This document shows positions 47,814 to 55,953 of a stretch of 64,000 nt of DNA, in pieces. Numbering within the stretch: position 1 is the stretch's first letter; each line of letters starts with the position of its first letter. The stretch is from Thermodesulfobacteriota bacterium (GTDB taxonomy: Bacteria > Desulfobacterota > Syntrophorhabdia > Syntrophorhabdales > JANXAF01), in contig JANXAF010000002.1 of NCBI GenBank assembly GCA_025062045.1, positions 70,765 through 134,764 on the forward strand, given 5' to 3'. The position numbers were made by a program, and so were the translations under genes. The notes beneath the pieces were generated by a model, which worked only from the letters and a program-made list of their open reading frames with translations, was not told the DNA's origin and did no database searches.

Positions 47814-50800
47814 ACCGAAACGACCCTCATTTCATCAACGTAGAATATAAAAGCCCGGACGGATCTTCCTTTGAAGACCGAGGATATAAGTCTTTTATAT
47901 TTCTCGACTTGGGTTCTGTGTTCTGGGATAGGTTCGCCGGTTTTATATTCAAGGATGGTAACGCTTTCAGGATCGATAACGATCCTGTCTATTCTATAGA
48001 CATTTCCTAAATGATCCGCCACCTCAAACTCATTTTTCACAAGCCTTCCAAGTTTTTTTGTAAAAAATGAACGGATAGGATCAGTCTTTATGGATGTAGT
48101 AACGAGCCTTGTAATTTCTTCCATGTCAGTAGAGTAACCGAGTTCATAGGCAAAAAGATAGGCCTTCCACCTAAGATCCTCCAAAGTTATCTCTTCCGCG
48201 TACTCTATAGAGGCAAAAAGCTTGTGGATCAATTCACCCCTCTTTTTCTCACCGATTCCAAAAAAGGAAGACCTAATCCCTTCGTAAACCGGTAAACACT
48301 CTTCATATGTGAAAGTGATCTCATTCTGTTTTTTACGTAGTGCAGCCGTGTTTCGTTCTTTGATTCCGTACCTTTTTCCGAACTCCTCGGTCAAGAAGTC
48401 AAAAGGAAACGCTGCGTCTTTTTTTGAACAACATACGACGTATAATTCATCTTGAGCCCTTGTAAAGGCCACGTAAAGGAGATTTAATAGCTCTGCATAA
48501 GCAGACTCTTCCTTTTCCATTCTTAGATTTTGAAGTCTTTCGCTCGAATCGGCCAAATCCTTTTTTATTTTTAGAGGCGCGAAGTACCCTCTTTCGTCTC
48601 TTATAACATAGTCCATCCGACCTAGGTAGCTAAACTCTTCGAGGTAAACGAATACAACTGGAAAACCAAGTCCTTTCGCCTTATGAATGGTCATAAGTGT
48701 TATAGCATCCGCATTTTGTGGCAGAGAAATATCAAAAAGTCCTTTTTCAGACTCTGAAAAAAGAAAAAAGTCAACGAAATCGCCTATGCATCCCCACCTT
48801 TCAGTTTCGAAGGCGCGAGCTACCTCGAGGAACTTTAAAAAAGCGGCCTCTTCAAAGGGGAACAGATTGAAGAGATCGAAGTGCTTGTAGATCCTTGTAG
48901 TAAGGTCATAAAGGGGCAAATAGGAAGCTGAGCTTAAAAGGTCTTGAAAATGGTTTGCCCAAAAGTCAGGATATTTTCTTTCAAAAATCTTATACAGTGG
49001 TTCGTTGTCTAGCCTTTTTTTCTTTTCCAAAAAGATCTCAGAAGGATCAAAAAAAAGGTTGTTTTTAGCTAAAAAAGTTGAATATGTCTCACTCAAAAGA
49101 AAGGACGCGAATGAAAAGTCGTCCGTAGGGGAAAAGAGGAACGATAAAAGAGTAAGGATTTCGTGAATTATCTTTCTGAATCTTATGTCTATACTACTGT
49201 GAGAGATAACAGGAAGGCCCATTCCGTTAATGATAGATGCAATATGTGTAACGTAGCTATTTCTCTCGGCCAATATGGCCACATCGGATAGGGCATAGCC
49301 CCGCTCCAAAATGTCATTTATTCGGGATGAGAAGTACTGAGCCAAAACTTTTTCGTCCCCGCTTAAAATCTTCTCTATTTCGACGTACCCAGCTCCCTCT
49401 CTCACAACCTTTTGTTGAACCTCATCGAGTCGAGTAAGAGCGAGAGCTCCTTGATAACGGGATTTAAGAATTCCATTTCGGAGGAACAAATTCTCGACAA
49501 AATCGAGGATTGCTTTTTTCGATCTCCAGTTAACGTCCAATCTCTCAACCTTTTTACTATCTTTGCATGACGGAAACTCATCGCCCAACTCAAGGCCCCT
49601 CATGATTTTTAGGTTCGCTCCCCTAAACCCGTATATTGCCTGTTTTGTGTCGCCAACGACAAAAAGACTTCCTCCCAGAGAGAGTGACTCCTCAATAAGA
49701 GGTTTTAAGTTAAACCACTGTATGGGCGATGTATCCTGAAACTCGTCTATGAAGAAGTGGTAAATTGTTTCGCCAAGCTTAAAATACACATCAGGAACAA
49801 TCTCAGAGCTAAGATTTTCAGCAATCTTTCTCCCTATGTCTCCTATAAATAACCTACCCTCTTTTTTCCTCTTTTTCTCCAAAAAGTCCCTTAGTCCATC
49901 GAAAACGGACATGTACGGCTGATAAAATGAGATAGAGTAAAGATAAGCATACTCTGAAAGAAGCTTTTGAAATTCATTCCAAAGATTTTGCAAAGTTCTG
50001 TAAGCGTTCTTTAGTTTTGCATCAGTTTCCTTCGGTACGCAGATAGGGAGTTCCTTTTTTGCGAAGGAAAAGAAGGATGTAAAGTCGGAAGACGAAACGA
50101 TCTCTGGAAATTTTGTGTCGATTGCGGATCTTTTTTTGAAGGTAAGACCCGATTCCTTGGCTAGCCTAACTATCTTCAATGCTAAATCGGCAAGACTCTT
50201 CTCACACTCAAAAAGATGGTCGAGTTTTTCTAGGATAAGAGGTGCACTCGGAGTCGTGCAGAAGGAGCTGTAGATGGTTTCAATTTTCTCCTTTATGTCT
50301 TTTTGCGGATCCCAAAGATATGATACTTTCGTGGACTCTATAATCGATACAAGTTTATCTAGGAAGTTTTGCCCTTCCTTTGAAAGGATGAGATTTTCCA
50401 GATATACATCCAAAGCGTAAGCTAAATCTTCGGAGTTGGAAAAAACGAACTGAATCTCTGGGGGATAATCGAAGTTAAAAGCCTCAGCCTTAAATATCTT
50501 AGCCATGAAACTGTCTATTGTTCTTATTTGCAAATCGGAATAGTTGGCAAGGATGTAATCTATGAGAAGTCCTGATCTTTTTTTTAACTCCTCATTGCTT
50601 ATGGAAAGGAGATTTTTTAAACTTTCCATTCTACTTTTCTCGCCAAAATAAAAAGCCTTCAGGGTCCCTAGAACCCTCTTTCGCATCTCGTTTGCTGCGT
50701 TGTTGGAAAAAGTAATGGCGAGCATGTTTTTAAAATCGCTTTTAGGGACGATATCGGAAAGCAAAAACTGAACGTACCTTTCTGTTAAGGCATGAGTCTT

Positions 50801-50893
50801 ACCGGAACCAGCGGAAGCCCTAACTATGAGAATGTGGGGAAATTTAATCTCTGAGTCCTTTTGAGCCTTCATCCTTAAAAGCTGAAGAGACAT
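47810..50893 (-). CDS. addA: AddA-like helicase-nuclease (RecBCD/AddAB family)
   Basis: A 1027-aa SF1A helicase with a C-terminal nuclease. Walker A is RASAGSGKT, motif II is DEFQDTS, motif III is GDTKQAIYGFRGA, motif V includes TIHKAKGLGFPVVF, and motif VI is LLYVAFTRAQDE. The nuclease residues are in YRIDRIV and LEYKTGE. It unwinds and degrades broken ends in partnership with AddB. An internal ATG (50872) just past the uvrD-like stop is an alternative start. Coupled on both sides in the operon. Confidence 0.85.
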   Translation of the reverse strand: MSLQLLRMKAQKDSEIKFPHILIVRASAGSGKTHALTERYVQFLLSDIVPKSDFKNMLAITFSNNAANEMRKRVLGTLKAFYFGEKSRMESLKNLLSISNEELKKRSGLLIDYILANYSDLQIRTIDSFMAKIFKAEAFNFDYPPEIQFVFSNSEDLAYALDVYLENLILSKEGQNFLDKLVSIIESTKVSYLWDPQKDIKEKIETIYSSFCTTPSAPLILEKLDHLFECEKSLADLALKIVRLAKESGLTFKKRSAIDTKFPEIVSSSDFTSFFSFAKKELPICVPKETDAKLKNAYRTLQNLWNEFQKLLSEYAYLYSISFYQPYMSVFDGLRDFLEKKRKKEGRLFIGDIGRKIAENLSSEIVPDVYFKLGETIYHFFIDEFQDTSPIQWFNLKPLIEESLSLGGSLFVVGDTKQAIYGFRGANLKIMRGLELGDEFPSCKDSKKVERLDVNWRSKKAILDFVENLFLRNGILKSRYQGALALTRLDEVQQKVVREGAGYVEIEKILSGDEKVLAQYFSSRINDILERGYALSDVAILAERNSYVTHIASIINGMGLPVISHSSIDIRFRKIIHEILTLLSFLFSPTDDFSFASFLLSETYSTFLAKNNLFFDPSEIFLEKKKRLDNEPLYKIFERKYPDFWANHFQDLLSSASYLPLYDLTTRIYKHFDLFNLFPFEEAAFLKFLEVARAFETERWGCIGDFVDFFLFSESEKGLFDISLPQNADAITLMTIHKAKGLGFPVVFVYLEEFSYLGRMDYVIRDERGYFAPLKIKKDLADSSERLQNLRMEKEESAYAELLNLLYVAFTRAQDELYVVCCSKKDAAFPFDFLTEEFGKRYGIKERNTAALRKKQNEITFTYEECLPVYEGIRSSFFGIGEKKRGELIHKLFASIEYAEEITLEDLRWKAYLFAYELGYSTDMEEITRLVTTSIKTDPIRSFFTKKLGRLVKNEFEVADHLGNVYRIDRIVIDPESVTILEYKTGEPIPEHRTQVEKYKRLISSVFKGRSVRAFIFYVDEMRVVSV

Positions 50894-52497
50894 TCCATCT
50901 TCGGCTTTTTTGGCTTTTTAACCCTAAGCCTCTCAACGAAAGAATCGGGAATTTCTGAAAGGAAGGGAGAGGGAGACCTATCTTCGCTGTGGATTAAGAA
51001 AAGCTCATCCTTTGCCCTTGTCATGCCGACGTAGAGCAAACGCCTTTCCTCCTCAATGTCGAACCCGTCGGTCTGTCTTAGCGGGATACGACCTTCGTCG
51101 AGACCCACTATAAATACGCAGGAAAATTCAAGTCCCTTTGCCCTGTGAAGCGATGTTAGGGTTACAGCGTCAAAGTGAGGAATATAATCGTCCTCGCGAG
51201 TAAGTGTCATAAGGAAGGAAGGGACCTCTTTTAGACTGAAAGAAGAAAAAAGTTCTTCAATGAGAAAAGTAAGCCCACAGTTTTTCTGACGCAGGATTGG
51301 TAGAAGCTGGAAAAAGTCACGGACGGTAAGATCTTGGAGGCTTGAATCATTTTTTAGAGCCTCAGTAATAAGCTTTATGAGCTCGCGCAAACCGTTCTCA
51401 GAACCTTCAAGCCTCCCACCTATTATTTGGTAAGGGATCTTTGAGCTCTCGAAGGCTCTTTTTAAAAAAGACGCTTCCTCATTGGTTCTATAAAGGACAG
51501 CAAAGTCGGAAAAGGAAAGACTCAATCGGTCCTTTAAAGGTCTTACATTTTGAGCATCGATCTGATCCAACCCGCCAATTCTCCTTTGTATCTCCCCCAC
51601 TATAAAATCACCTGCCGCATAAGGATTAGGCACGCATGCGACCTTTATCTTAGGACCTTGCTCCCTTTTTGCGACTAGAGGATTATCCATTCTCATTTTG
51701 TTGTTCCTTATGAAGGCCGTAGATGCTTCGATTATGTTTTTCGTTGATCTATGGTTCTCATTCAGTTTTAGAACCTGACAATCTGGATAGTCTTTTTGGA
51801 AATCTAAAAGTATGGAAGGATCAGACCCCCTAAATCCATATATGGATTGATCTACATCGCCGAACGCGCACAGAACGCTTTTGTGAAGTTTTACGATGTT
51901 CGATATGAACTCATACTGGGCCCGATTTAGGTCCTGAAACTCATCAACGAGTACGTGTTCTATTCTCGGTTCCCAAGACAAGTCTTTTACGATTTCTGCT
52001 GCCTTAAGGATGAGATCTTCGAAATCATAAAGGTCATGAGCCCTAAGCGTCCTTTCATAGATTTCAAATACGCTATCTTCTGGGTTAAAGACCATGCGAT
52101 TTTTCGCTTTCTCGATCCTTTTGGCCTCCAATTTTGCAGTTTTTTCATCGCCAACTATCGTTTTTAAAATCTGAATCTGCGTTTCCCTGTCTATTACTCT
52201 TATCTCTTTCTTTGTGTAGGCCTCAAGAAACTTAAGAGCCAGTCTATGGATAGTGCCAACAAAAAGGGATGAAATTTCACCTCTAAGGACCCTTTGAAGC
52301 CTTTTATAGATTTCGGTTGCAGCTTTGTTGGTAAAGGTGATGGCAACTATGGAGGAAGGTTCCACCTTGGAATTTAGAAGATACTCGATCCTTTTTGTTA
52401 ACGCGTATGTTTTTCCCGTACCGGGACCAGCACAGACAAGAAGGTTGTTTGAAGAGTCTTCACAAACCTTCCTTTGACTCTCATTAAGATCTTCCAC
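50875..52497 (-). CDS. Compact UvrD/PcrA-type DNA helicase
   Basis: A 540-aa SF1A 3'-5' helicase. Walker A is AGPGTGKT, motif II is VDEFQDLN, III is GDVDQSIYGFRG, IV includes LNENHRST, V is SLHRAKGLEF, VI is LLYVGMTRAKDE. Usual UvrD/PcrA proteins are about 700 aa: here the stretch between motifs IV and V is short, and the usual FxxRxEIKD element appears only as GSENGLRELIKL, so the 2B subdomain is reduced. It precedes addA (19-nt overlap) and follows hsp20. Confidence 0.85.
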   Translation of the reverse strand: MEDLNESQRKVCEDSSNNLLVCAGPGTGKTYALTKRIEYLLNSKVEPSSIVAITFTNKAATEIYKRLQRVLRGEISSLFVGTIHRLALKFLEAYTKKEIRVIDRETQIQILKTIVGDEKTAKLEAKRIEKAKNRMVFNPEDSVFEIYERTLRAHDLYDFEDLILKAAEIVKDLSWEPRIEHVLVDEFQDLNRAQYEFISNIVKLHKSVLCAFGDVDQSIYGFRGSDPSILLDFQKDYPDCQVLKLNENHRSTKNIIEASTAFIRNNKMRMDNPLVAKREQGPKIKVACVPNPYAAGDFIVGEIQRRIGGLDQIDAQNVRPLKDRLSLSFSDFAVLYRTNEEASFLKRAFESSKIPYQIIGGRLEGSENGLRELIKLITEALKNDSSLQDLTVRDFFQLLPILRQKNCGLTFLIEELFSSFSLKEVPSFLMTLTREDDYIPHFDAVTLTSLHRAKGLEFSCVFIVGLDEGRIPLRQTDGFDIEEERRLLYVGMTRAKDELFLIHSEDRSPSPFLSEIPDSFVERLRVKKPKKPKMECLFSF

Positions 52498-52500
52498 GTT

Positions 52501-52950
52501 TTACTCTATTTCTATCTTGATCTCTTTTGGTAGATCTTTCTGGAGCTTAGGTATCACTATCTTTAGTACTCCGTCCTTGTAAGAAGCCTTTGCTCTTTTT
52601 GCCTCAACTTCCGTGGGCAAAGGTATTATCCTTTGAAAAAACCCGTAGAATCTCTCCTTTCGGAAAAAGCTTTCGATGTCTACATCTTCCACCTTTTTCC
52701 TTTCACCTCTTATTGTGAGTTTATCCTCAGAGACTGTGATAGAAACGTCCCTTGGATCTACCGCGGGAAGATCCGCGTATACAACTATATCGCTTGGCGT
52801 TTCAAACACGTCTATTGGAAAGACCCAGGGAGTTTCCTCTATAACTGGAAAGATAGGTCTTCCGAAAAACTCATCGAAGATCCGATCCATCTCTTCCTTT
52901 ATAGAGAGGAGATCCGACTCCCAAATCGATCTCCAAGGTGTAAGGGGCAT
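52501..52950 (-). CDS. Hsp20-family small heat-shock protein
   Basis: A 149-aa alpha-crystallin chaperone that holds unfolding proteins. The alpha-crystallin domain (about 45-140) includes PSDIVVYADLPAVDPRDVSI, LTIRGERKK, and the typical C-terminal DGVLKIVIPK. The N-terminal WDRP-like start is WRSIWESD and EEMDRIFDEFF. AGGAGGAAGG gives a strong ribosome site. It heads the helicase-nuclease operon (3-nt gap to the UvrD-like gene). Confidence 0.93.
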   Translation of the reverse strand: MPLTPWRSIWESDLLSIKEEMDRIFDEFFGRPIFPVIEETPWVFPIDVFETPSDIVVYADLPAVDPRDVSITVSEDKLTIRGERKKVEDVDIESFFRKERFYGFFQRIIPLPTEVEAKRAKASYKDGVLKIVIPKLQKDLPKEIKIEIE

Positions 52951-52970
52951 TTATTCCTTCCTCCTTTTTA

Positions 52971-52998
52971 TTTGCTTTTTCGAGATGTTTCTTATAAT
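52971..52998 (+). promoter_or_regulatory. Candidate promoter of the PflX-like radical SAM gene
   Basis: TTTGCT (52971-52976), 16 nt, TATAAT (52993-52998) upstream of the ATG at 53031. The -10 is perfect but the -35 is weak. The predicted leader of about 26 nt has no Shine-Dalgarno. Confidence 0.4.
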
Positions 52999-53025
52999 TT
53001 TAATGGATCGCTATTTTTTTTCAAG
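52997..53025 (-). promoter_or_regulatory. Promoter of the hsp20 operon, possibly heat-shock type
   Basis: Minus-strand TTGAAA (53019-53024), 16 nt, TAAAAT (52997-53002) fits the housekeeping sigma factor. The same bases read as CTTGAA (53020-53025), 13 nt, CCATTA, which resembles a sigma-32 promoter and would suit hsp20. Confidence 0.4.
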
Positions 53026-53030
53026 TTGTT

Positions 53031-53939
53031 ATGGGCTATCCGTCTTACATTGAACTGAAAAAGAGCGGAGAACTTGACGAAAGAATAAAGAGTCTCTATG
53101 GGCTTATGAATCCTTGTAGACTCTGTGCCAGAGAATGCGGTGCAAAAAGAAAAAGCGGTGAGCTCGGTTACTGTAAAGCACCTTTCGATCTCTATATCTC
53201 TTCGTACTTCGCCCATTTTGGTGAGGAAAGGCCGCTTGTTGGAAGATACGGATCCGGTACTATATTTCTCACTTTTTGCAACCTCAAATGCGTATTTTGC
53301 CAAAACTACGATATAAGCATTTACGGATACGGTGAGAAGGTCAGCGTGACAGACATGGCAAAGATGATGCTAAGATTACAGTTAAGTGGGTGCCATAACA
53401 TAAATTTCGTAACCCCGACCCATTATATACCCCACATAGTAAATGCTTTATCGATGGCTATCGAAGAGGGGCTTTCACTTCCGCTCGTGTATAACTGCGG
53501 GGGATACGAGTCAGAAAAGGTTATAAAGCTTCTTGATGGCATATTTGACATCTACATGCCTGACATCAAATTTTTAACACCCGCTTTGGCGGAAAAGTAC
53601 CTTAACGCTAAGGACTATCCCGAAATTGTGATGCGGGTGCTAAAGGAGATGCAACGCCAGGTGGGCGATCTTGAACTAGATGAGAGTGGAATCGCAAAAA
53701 GGGGCCTCATAATAAGACATCTCGTTATGCCATCCTGTGGGGATGACACAAAGAAGGTCCTCGATTTTATAAAGGAGGAAATCTCTGAGAACGCGTTTGT
53801 CAACATAATGGCCCAATATAGACCTTGCCACAAGGCAGAAAACTTTCCTGAAATCGCAAGGAGAATAACTGCAAAGGAGTACTATTTTGCGTTGGAGTAC
53901 GCACGGTCCATAGGACTAAAAAGGGCTTCTAATCACTGA
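53031..53939 (+). CDS. Radical SAM protein, PflX/COG1313-like
   Basis: A 302-aa protein. The N-terminus has a four-Cys block, CRLCARECG then GYCKAP, typical of this group, followed by the radical SAM cluster motif CNLKCVFC and the SAM-binding GCHNINFVTPTHY. VIRHLVMPSCG-like text near residue 225 (IIRHLVMPS) is another family mark. It resembles pyruvate formate-lyase activating enzymes, but no glycyl-radical enzyme is near; the target is unknown. The 3' end overlaps the lipoprotein gene by 11 bp. Confidence 0.82.
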   Translation: MGYPSYIELKKSGELDERIKSLYGLMNPCRLCARECGAKRKSGELGYCKAPFDLYISSYFAHFGEERPLVGRYGSGTIFLTFCNLKCVFCQNYDISIYGYGEKVSVTDMAKMMLRLQLSGCHNINFVTPTHYIPHIVNALSMAIEEGLSLPLVYNCGGYESEKVIKLLDGIFDIYMPDIKFLTPALAEKYLNAKDYPEIVMRVLKEMQRQVGDLELDESGIAKRGLIIRHLVMPSCGDDTKKVLDFIKEEISENAFVNIMAQYRPCHKAENFPEIARRITAKEYYFALEYARSIGLKRASNH

Positions 53940-54213
53940 GTCTCCTTTTTAAGATCTCGTTGACTTTTAGGACTTCGTTTACATCCCTTCCCTGGATCTC
54001 CCAGCTGTAGTTTCCCTTTCCGTCCCTTTTTACTTTTATCTTTATGTCGGCCTTCAAACTCTTTTTTAACTCCTCAATCTGTTTCTCGTAACTCGTTTGA
54101 GTTATTTTTTCTTCTGGTTTCTGACGGTTTACTAAATCTTTTGCCCTCTCACAACCAAAAAAGATAAGTAAAGCAATCAAAAAGACTACAAAAAAACCGA
54201 CCCTTTTACGCAT
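53929..54213 (-). CDS. Small predicted lipoprotein
   Basis: A 94-aa protein from ATG 54213. The N-terminus MRKRVGFFVVFLIALLIFFGC is a lipoprotein signal with a lipobox-like end at Cys21, so it is probably anchored in a membrane. The rest is charged, with a helical stretch and a strand pair (IKIKVKRDGKGNYSWEI). A longer frame begins at 54348 but would read through the opposite-strand release-factor-like gene and bury the signal sequence. Function unknown. Confidence 0.65.
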   Translation of the reverse strand: MRKRVGFFVVFLIALLIFFGCERAKDLVNRQKPEEKITQTSYEKQIEELKKSLKADIKIKVKRDGKGNYSWEIQGRDVNEVLKVNEILKRRLSD

Positions 54214-54222
54214 CCGGAAAAA

Positions 54223-54231
54223 TGGTATAAT
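54223..54231 (+). promoter_or_regulatory. Extended -10 promoter of the release-factor-like gene
   Basis: TGG then TATAAT (54226-54231) with +1 near 54238. It contains the ATG at 54230, which therefore cannot be the start of this transcript's reading frame and favours GTG 54254, preceded by GGGGAG. Confidence 0.5.
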
Positions 54232-54253
54232 GACTCCAGGGGAGTTTGCAAGG

Positions 54254-54673
54254 GTGTCTTTCGTAGGCTCGAGAAAAAAGAAAGCGCTTAAAGAAAGGAT
54301 GGAAAAATTGGGTATTTTTGAATCGGACCTGGAAGAGAGGTTCATCAAATCTGGAAAGCCCGGGGGACAAAATGTAAATAAGGTTTCGACATGCGTCTAT
54401 CTTAAACATATTCCGACTGGTATTGAAGTGAAGTGTCAGAAGGAGAGATCTCAGGCTTTAAACAGGTATCTGGCACGAAAGATTCTCGTCGAGAAGATAG
54501 AAGAACTCCTCAGAGGAAAGGATTCTGAAAAGTGGAGGAAGATTGAAAGGATAAGGAAAAACAAGAGAAAAAGAGCAAAAAGGGCAAAAGAAAAGAAACT
54601 CAAAAAGATGGAGACGATTGTAGAAGAGATGGGAGCCGAGAACCCGAATCCAAATTCTTATCAAGGTCCCTGA
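54254..54673 (+). CDS. Release-factor-like GGQ protein (ribosome rescue type)
   Basis: A 139-aa protein with the GGQ catalytic loop (FIKSGKPGGQNVNKVST) but no codon-recognition domain. The C-terminus is Lys/Arg-rich (RKNKRKRAKRAKEKK), as in ArfB/MTRFR-type rescue factors that hydrolyse peptidyl-tRNA on stalled ribosomes. GTG 54254 is chosen because GGGGAG stands 9 nt upstream and the -10 box covers the earlier ATG at 54230. The last 74 bp overlap the converging endonuclease V gene. Confidence 0.78.
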   Translation: MSFVGSRKKKALKERMEKLGIFESDLEERFIKSGKPGGQNVNKVSTCVYLKHIPTGIEVKCQKERSQALNRYLARKILVEKIEELLRGKDSEKWRKIERIRKNKRKRAKRAKEKKLKKMETIVEEMGAENPNPNSYQGP

Positions 54674-55310
54674 ACTTTTTAGAAAGCATATGGGCTAGCC
54701 TCAAAGGTTCCGGCGTCCTATACCCCCTTGAACACTTAAGAACAATATCCATAGACGAATGGATGTCGATCTTATAACCCGGTGAGACAAAAAGAGGCTT
54801 CGTATCGTTTTTTGTAACGAGTGCAAGACCGATTATTCTCTCCTTAAAGTAAATGGGAGTAAAAAAGCCACGGACTTTCTCGGGAGGTCTAAATTCGCCT
54901 ATGAGGATAGACTTTGCGCAACCTAAAGATGGAATCCCTGTAATAACCCCAACGTAGGTCGCTATACCCGCGGATCTGGGATGGGCGAGTCCATGACCAT
55001 CAACAATTAAAACATCTGGTTTTAGCTTGAGCTTCGATATTGCTTTTAGGAGGGCCTTCCCCTCCCGGAAACTTAAAAAACCGGGAATGTATGGAAAGTC
55101 TATCGAAGTTTTATAAAGACTGCTCTCAACGGGCACTAGATCTTTGAACCGAAATACGGAAGCGACAGCGTAAATATACTTGTCCGAATAGGAAGCATCG
55201 AGCCCGCAGACGAAATTTATTGACATGAGATTGAAAGAGGGGTTCGCTTTTTTCCCGAAAAAAAGTTGTATCTTTCTTAGCTTTTCAAACTTTCCCGAGA
55301 AAATCTTCAT
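54600..55310 (-). CDS. nfi: Endonuclease V
   Basis: A 236-aa repair nuclease that nicks DNA 3' to deaminated adenine (inosine). Family blocks: CGLDASYSDKYIYAVASV (catalytic Asp), the wedge region YIPGFLSFREG, VDGHGLAHPR with the second Asp and His, and GCAKSILIGEF. The start ATG at 55310 lies 6 nt after a TATAAT box, so the mRNA is probably leaderless. The 3' end overlaps the release-factor-like gene. Confidence 0.9.
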   Translation of the reverse strand: MKIFSGKFEKLRKIQLFFGKKANPSFNLMSINFVCGLDASYSDKYIYAVASVFRFKDLVPVESSLYKTSIDFPYIPGFLSFREGKALLKAISKLKLKPDVLIVDGHGLAHPRSAGIATYVGVITGIPSLGCAKSILIGEFRPPEKVRGFFTPIYFKERIIGLALVTKNDTKPLFVSPGYKIDIHSSMDIVLKCSRGYRTPEPLRLAHMLSKKFRDLDKNLDSGSRLPSLLQSSPSF

Positions 55311-55316
55311 TCGGTT

Positions 55317-55326
55317 ATTATATAAT
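55317..55326. promoter_or_regulatory. Palindromic bidirectional -10 element
   Basis: ATTATATAAT reads TATAAT on both strands: minus 55317-55322 for endonuclease V and plus 55321-55326 for the gene at 55353. No good -35 is seen on either side. The plus transcript would have a leader with a Shine-Dalgarno (GGAGGT, 55340-55345); the minus transcript would be leaderless. Confidence 0.5.
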
Positions 55327-55352
55327 AGTTTACCTTTCCGGAGGTAAAAAGC

Positions 55353-55949
55353 ATGGAACTTACAAAGCTTGAAAGACCCTCTTTAGATAAGTTTACGGAA
55401 AAGAAGAAGCTCTACTGTGTAAATCACATATTCATCAGCCGGAAAGATGAAGAATTCAAAACCATGCTCGATAGGTACTGGACTGAGATCGACGAACATT
55501 TACGAAAGTTGGAGGTGGCTGGCAGGATAAACAAGATCTTTATAGAGGGGCTCATCTATGAAAGTGACGAAAGCGTCTCTGAGATAAAGGAGATAAATGA
55601 GAACCTTTACAATCTTTTGAAGAAAAGGATAGACGAGGGTGGTAAGATAGTACCAATTGAAGATCGGGATACGTTTTCTGCCTTTGTGGATCTGAGAAAC
55701 TGCCTCTTTATAGTCAAAAACAAGGAGGTGTATGAAAAGCTCTACCGATTCTTCAAAGAGGTTGCGGAAAAGAGGTTTGCTTCGATAAAGAAGGCCATAA
55801 TGGACGCGCTTGAAGAGAAAGAATCGGCCCTCCTTATAATGGATGAGCATGTACGATCCGTTATAGACTTTCCAGAGGAGATCGAAATCTTCCTTGTCGT
55901 TCCTCCATCTTACGACGACATAATGAAGTATTTAAGGAGCAAAAGATAG
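55353..55949 (+). CDS. Conserved-looking hypothetical protein
   Basis: A 198-aa, highly charged, cytosolic-looking protein. It starts MELTKLERPSLDKFTEKKK, then HIFISRKDEEFKTMLDRYW. Alternating strands and helices suggest an alpha/beta fold; ALLIMDEHVRSVIDFPEEIEI near the end may be a core strand-loop-helix. No signal peptide, membrane segment or cysteine pair. The ribosome site GGAGGT is strong. It precedes the QueG-like gene by 4 nt. I do not recognise the family. Confidence 0.6.
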   Translation: MELTKLERPSLDKFTEKKKLYCVNHIFISRKDEEFKTMLDRYWTEIDEHLRKLEVAGRINKIFIEGLIYESDESVSEIKEINENLYNLLKKRIDEGGKIVPIEDRDTFSAFVDLRNCLFIVKNKEVYEKLYRFFKEVAEKRFASIKKAIMDALEEKESALLIMDEHVRSVIDFPEEIEIFLVVPPSYDDIMKYLRSKR

Positions 55950-55953
55950 AACT

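Noticed and set aside
54214-54348. Longer 139-aa form of the small lipoprotein
   Set aside because: It would place the lipoprotein signal 45 residues inside the protein and cover the promoter and start of the opposite gene.
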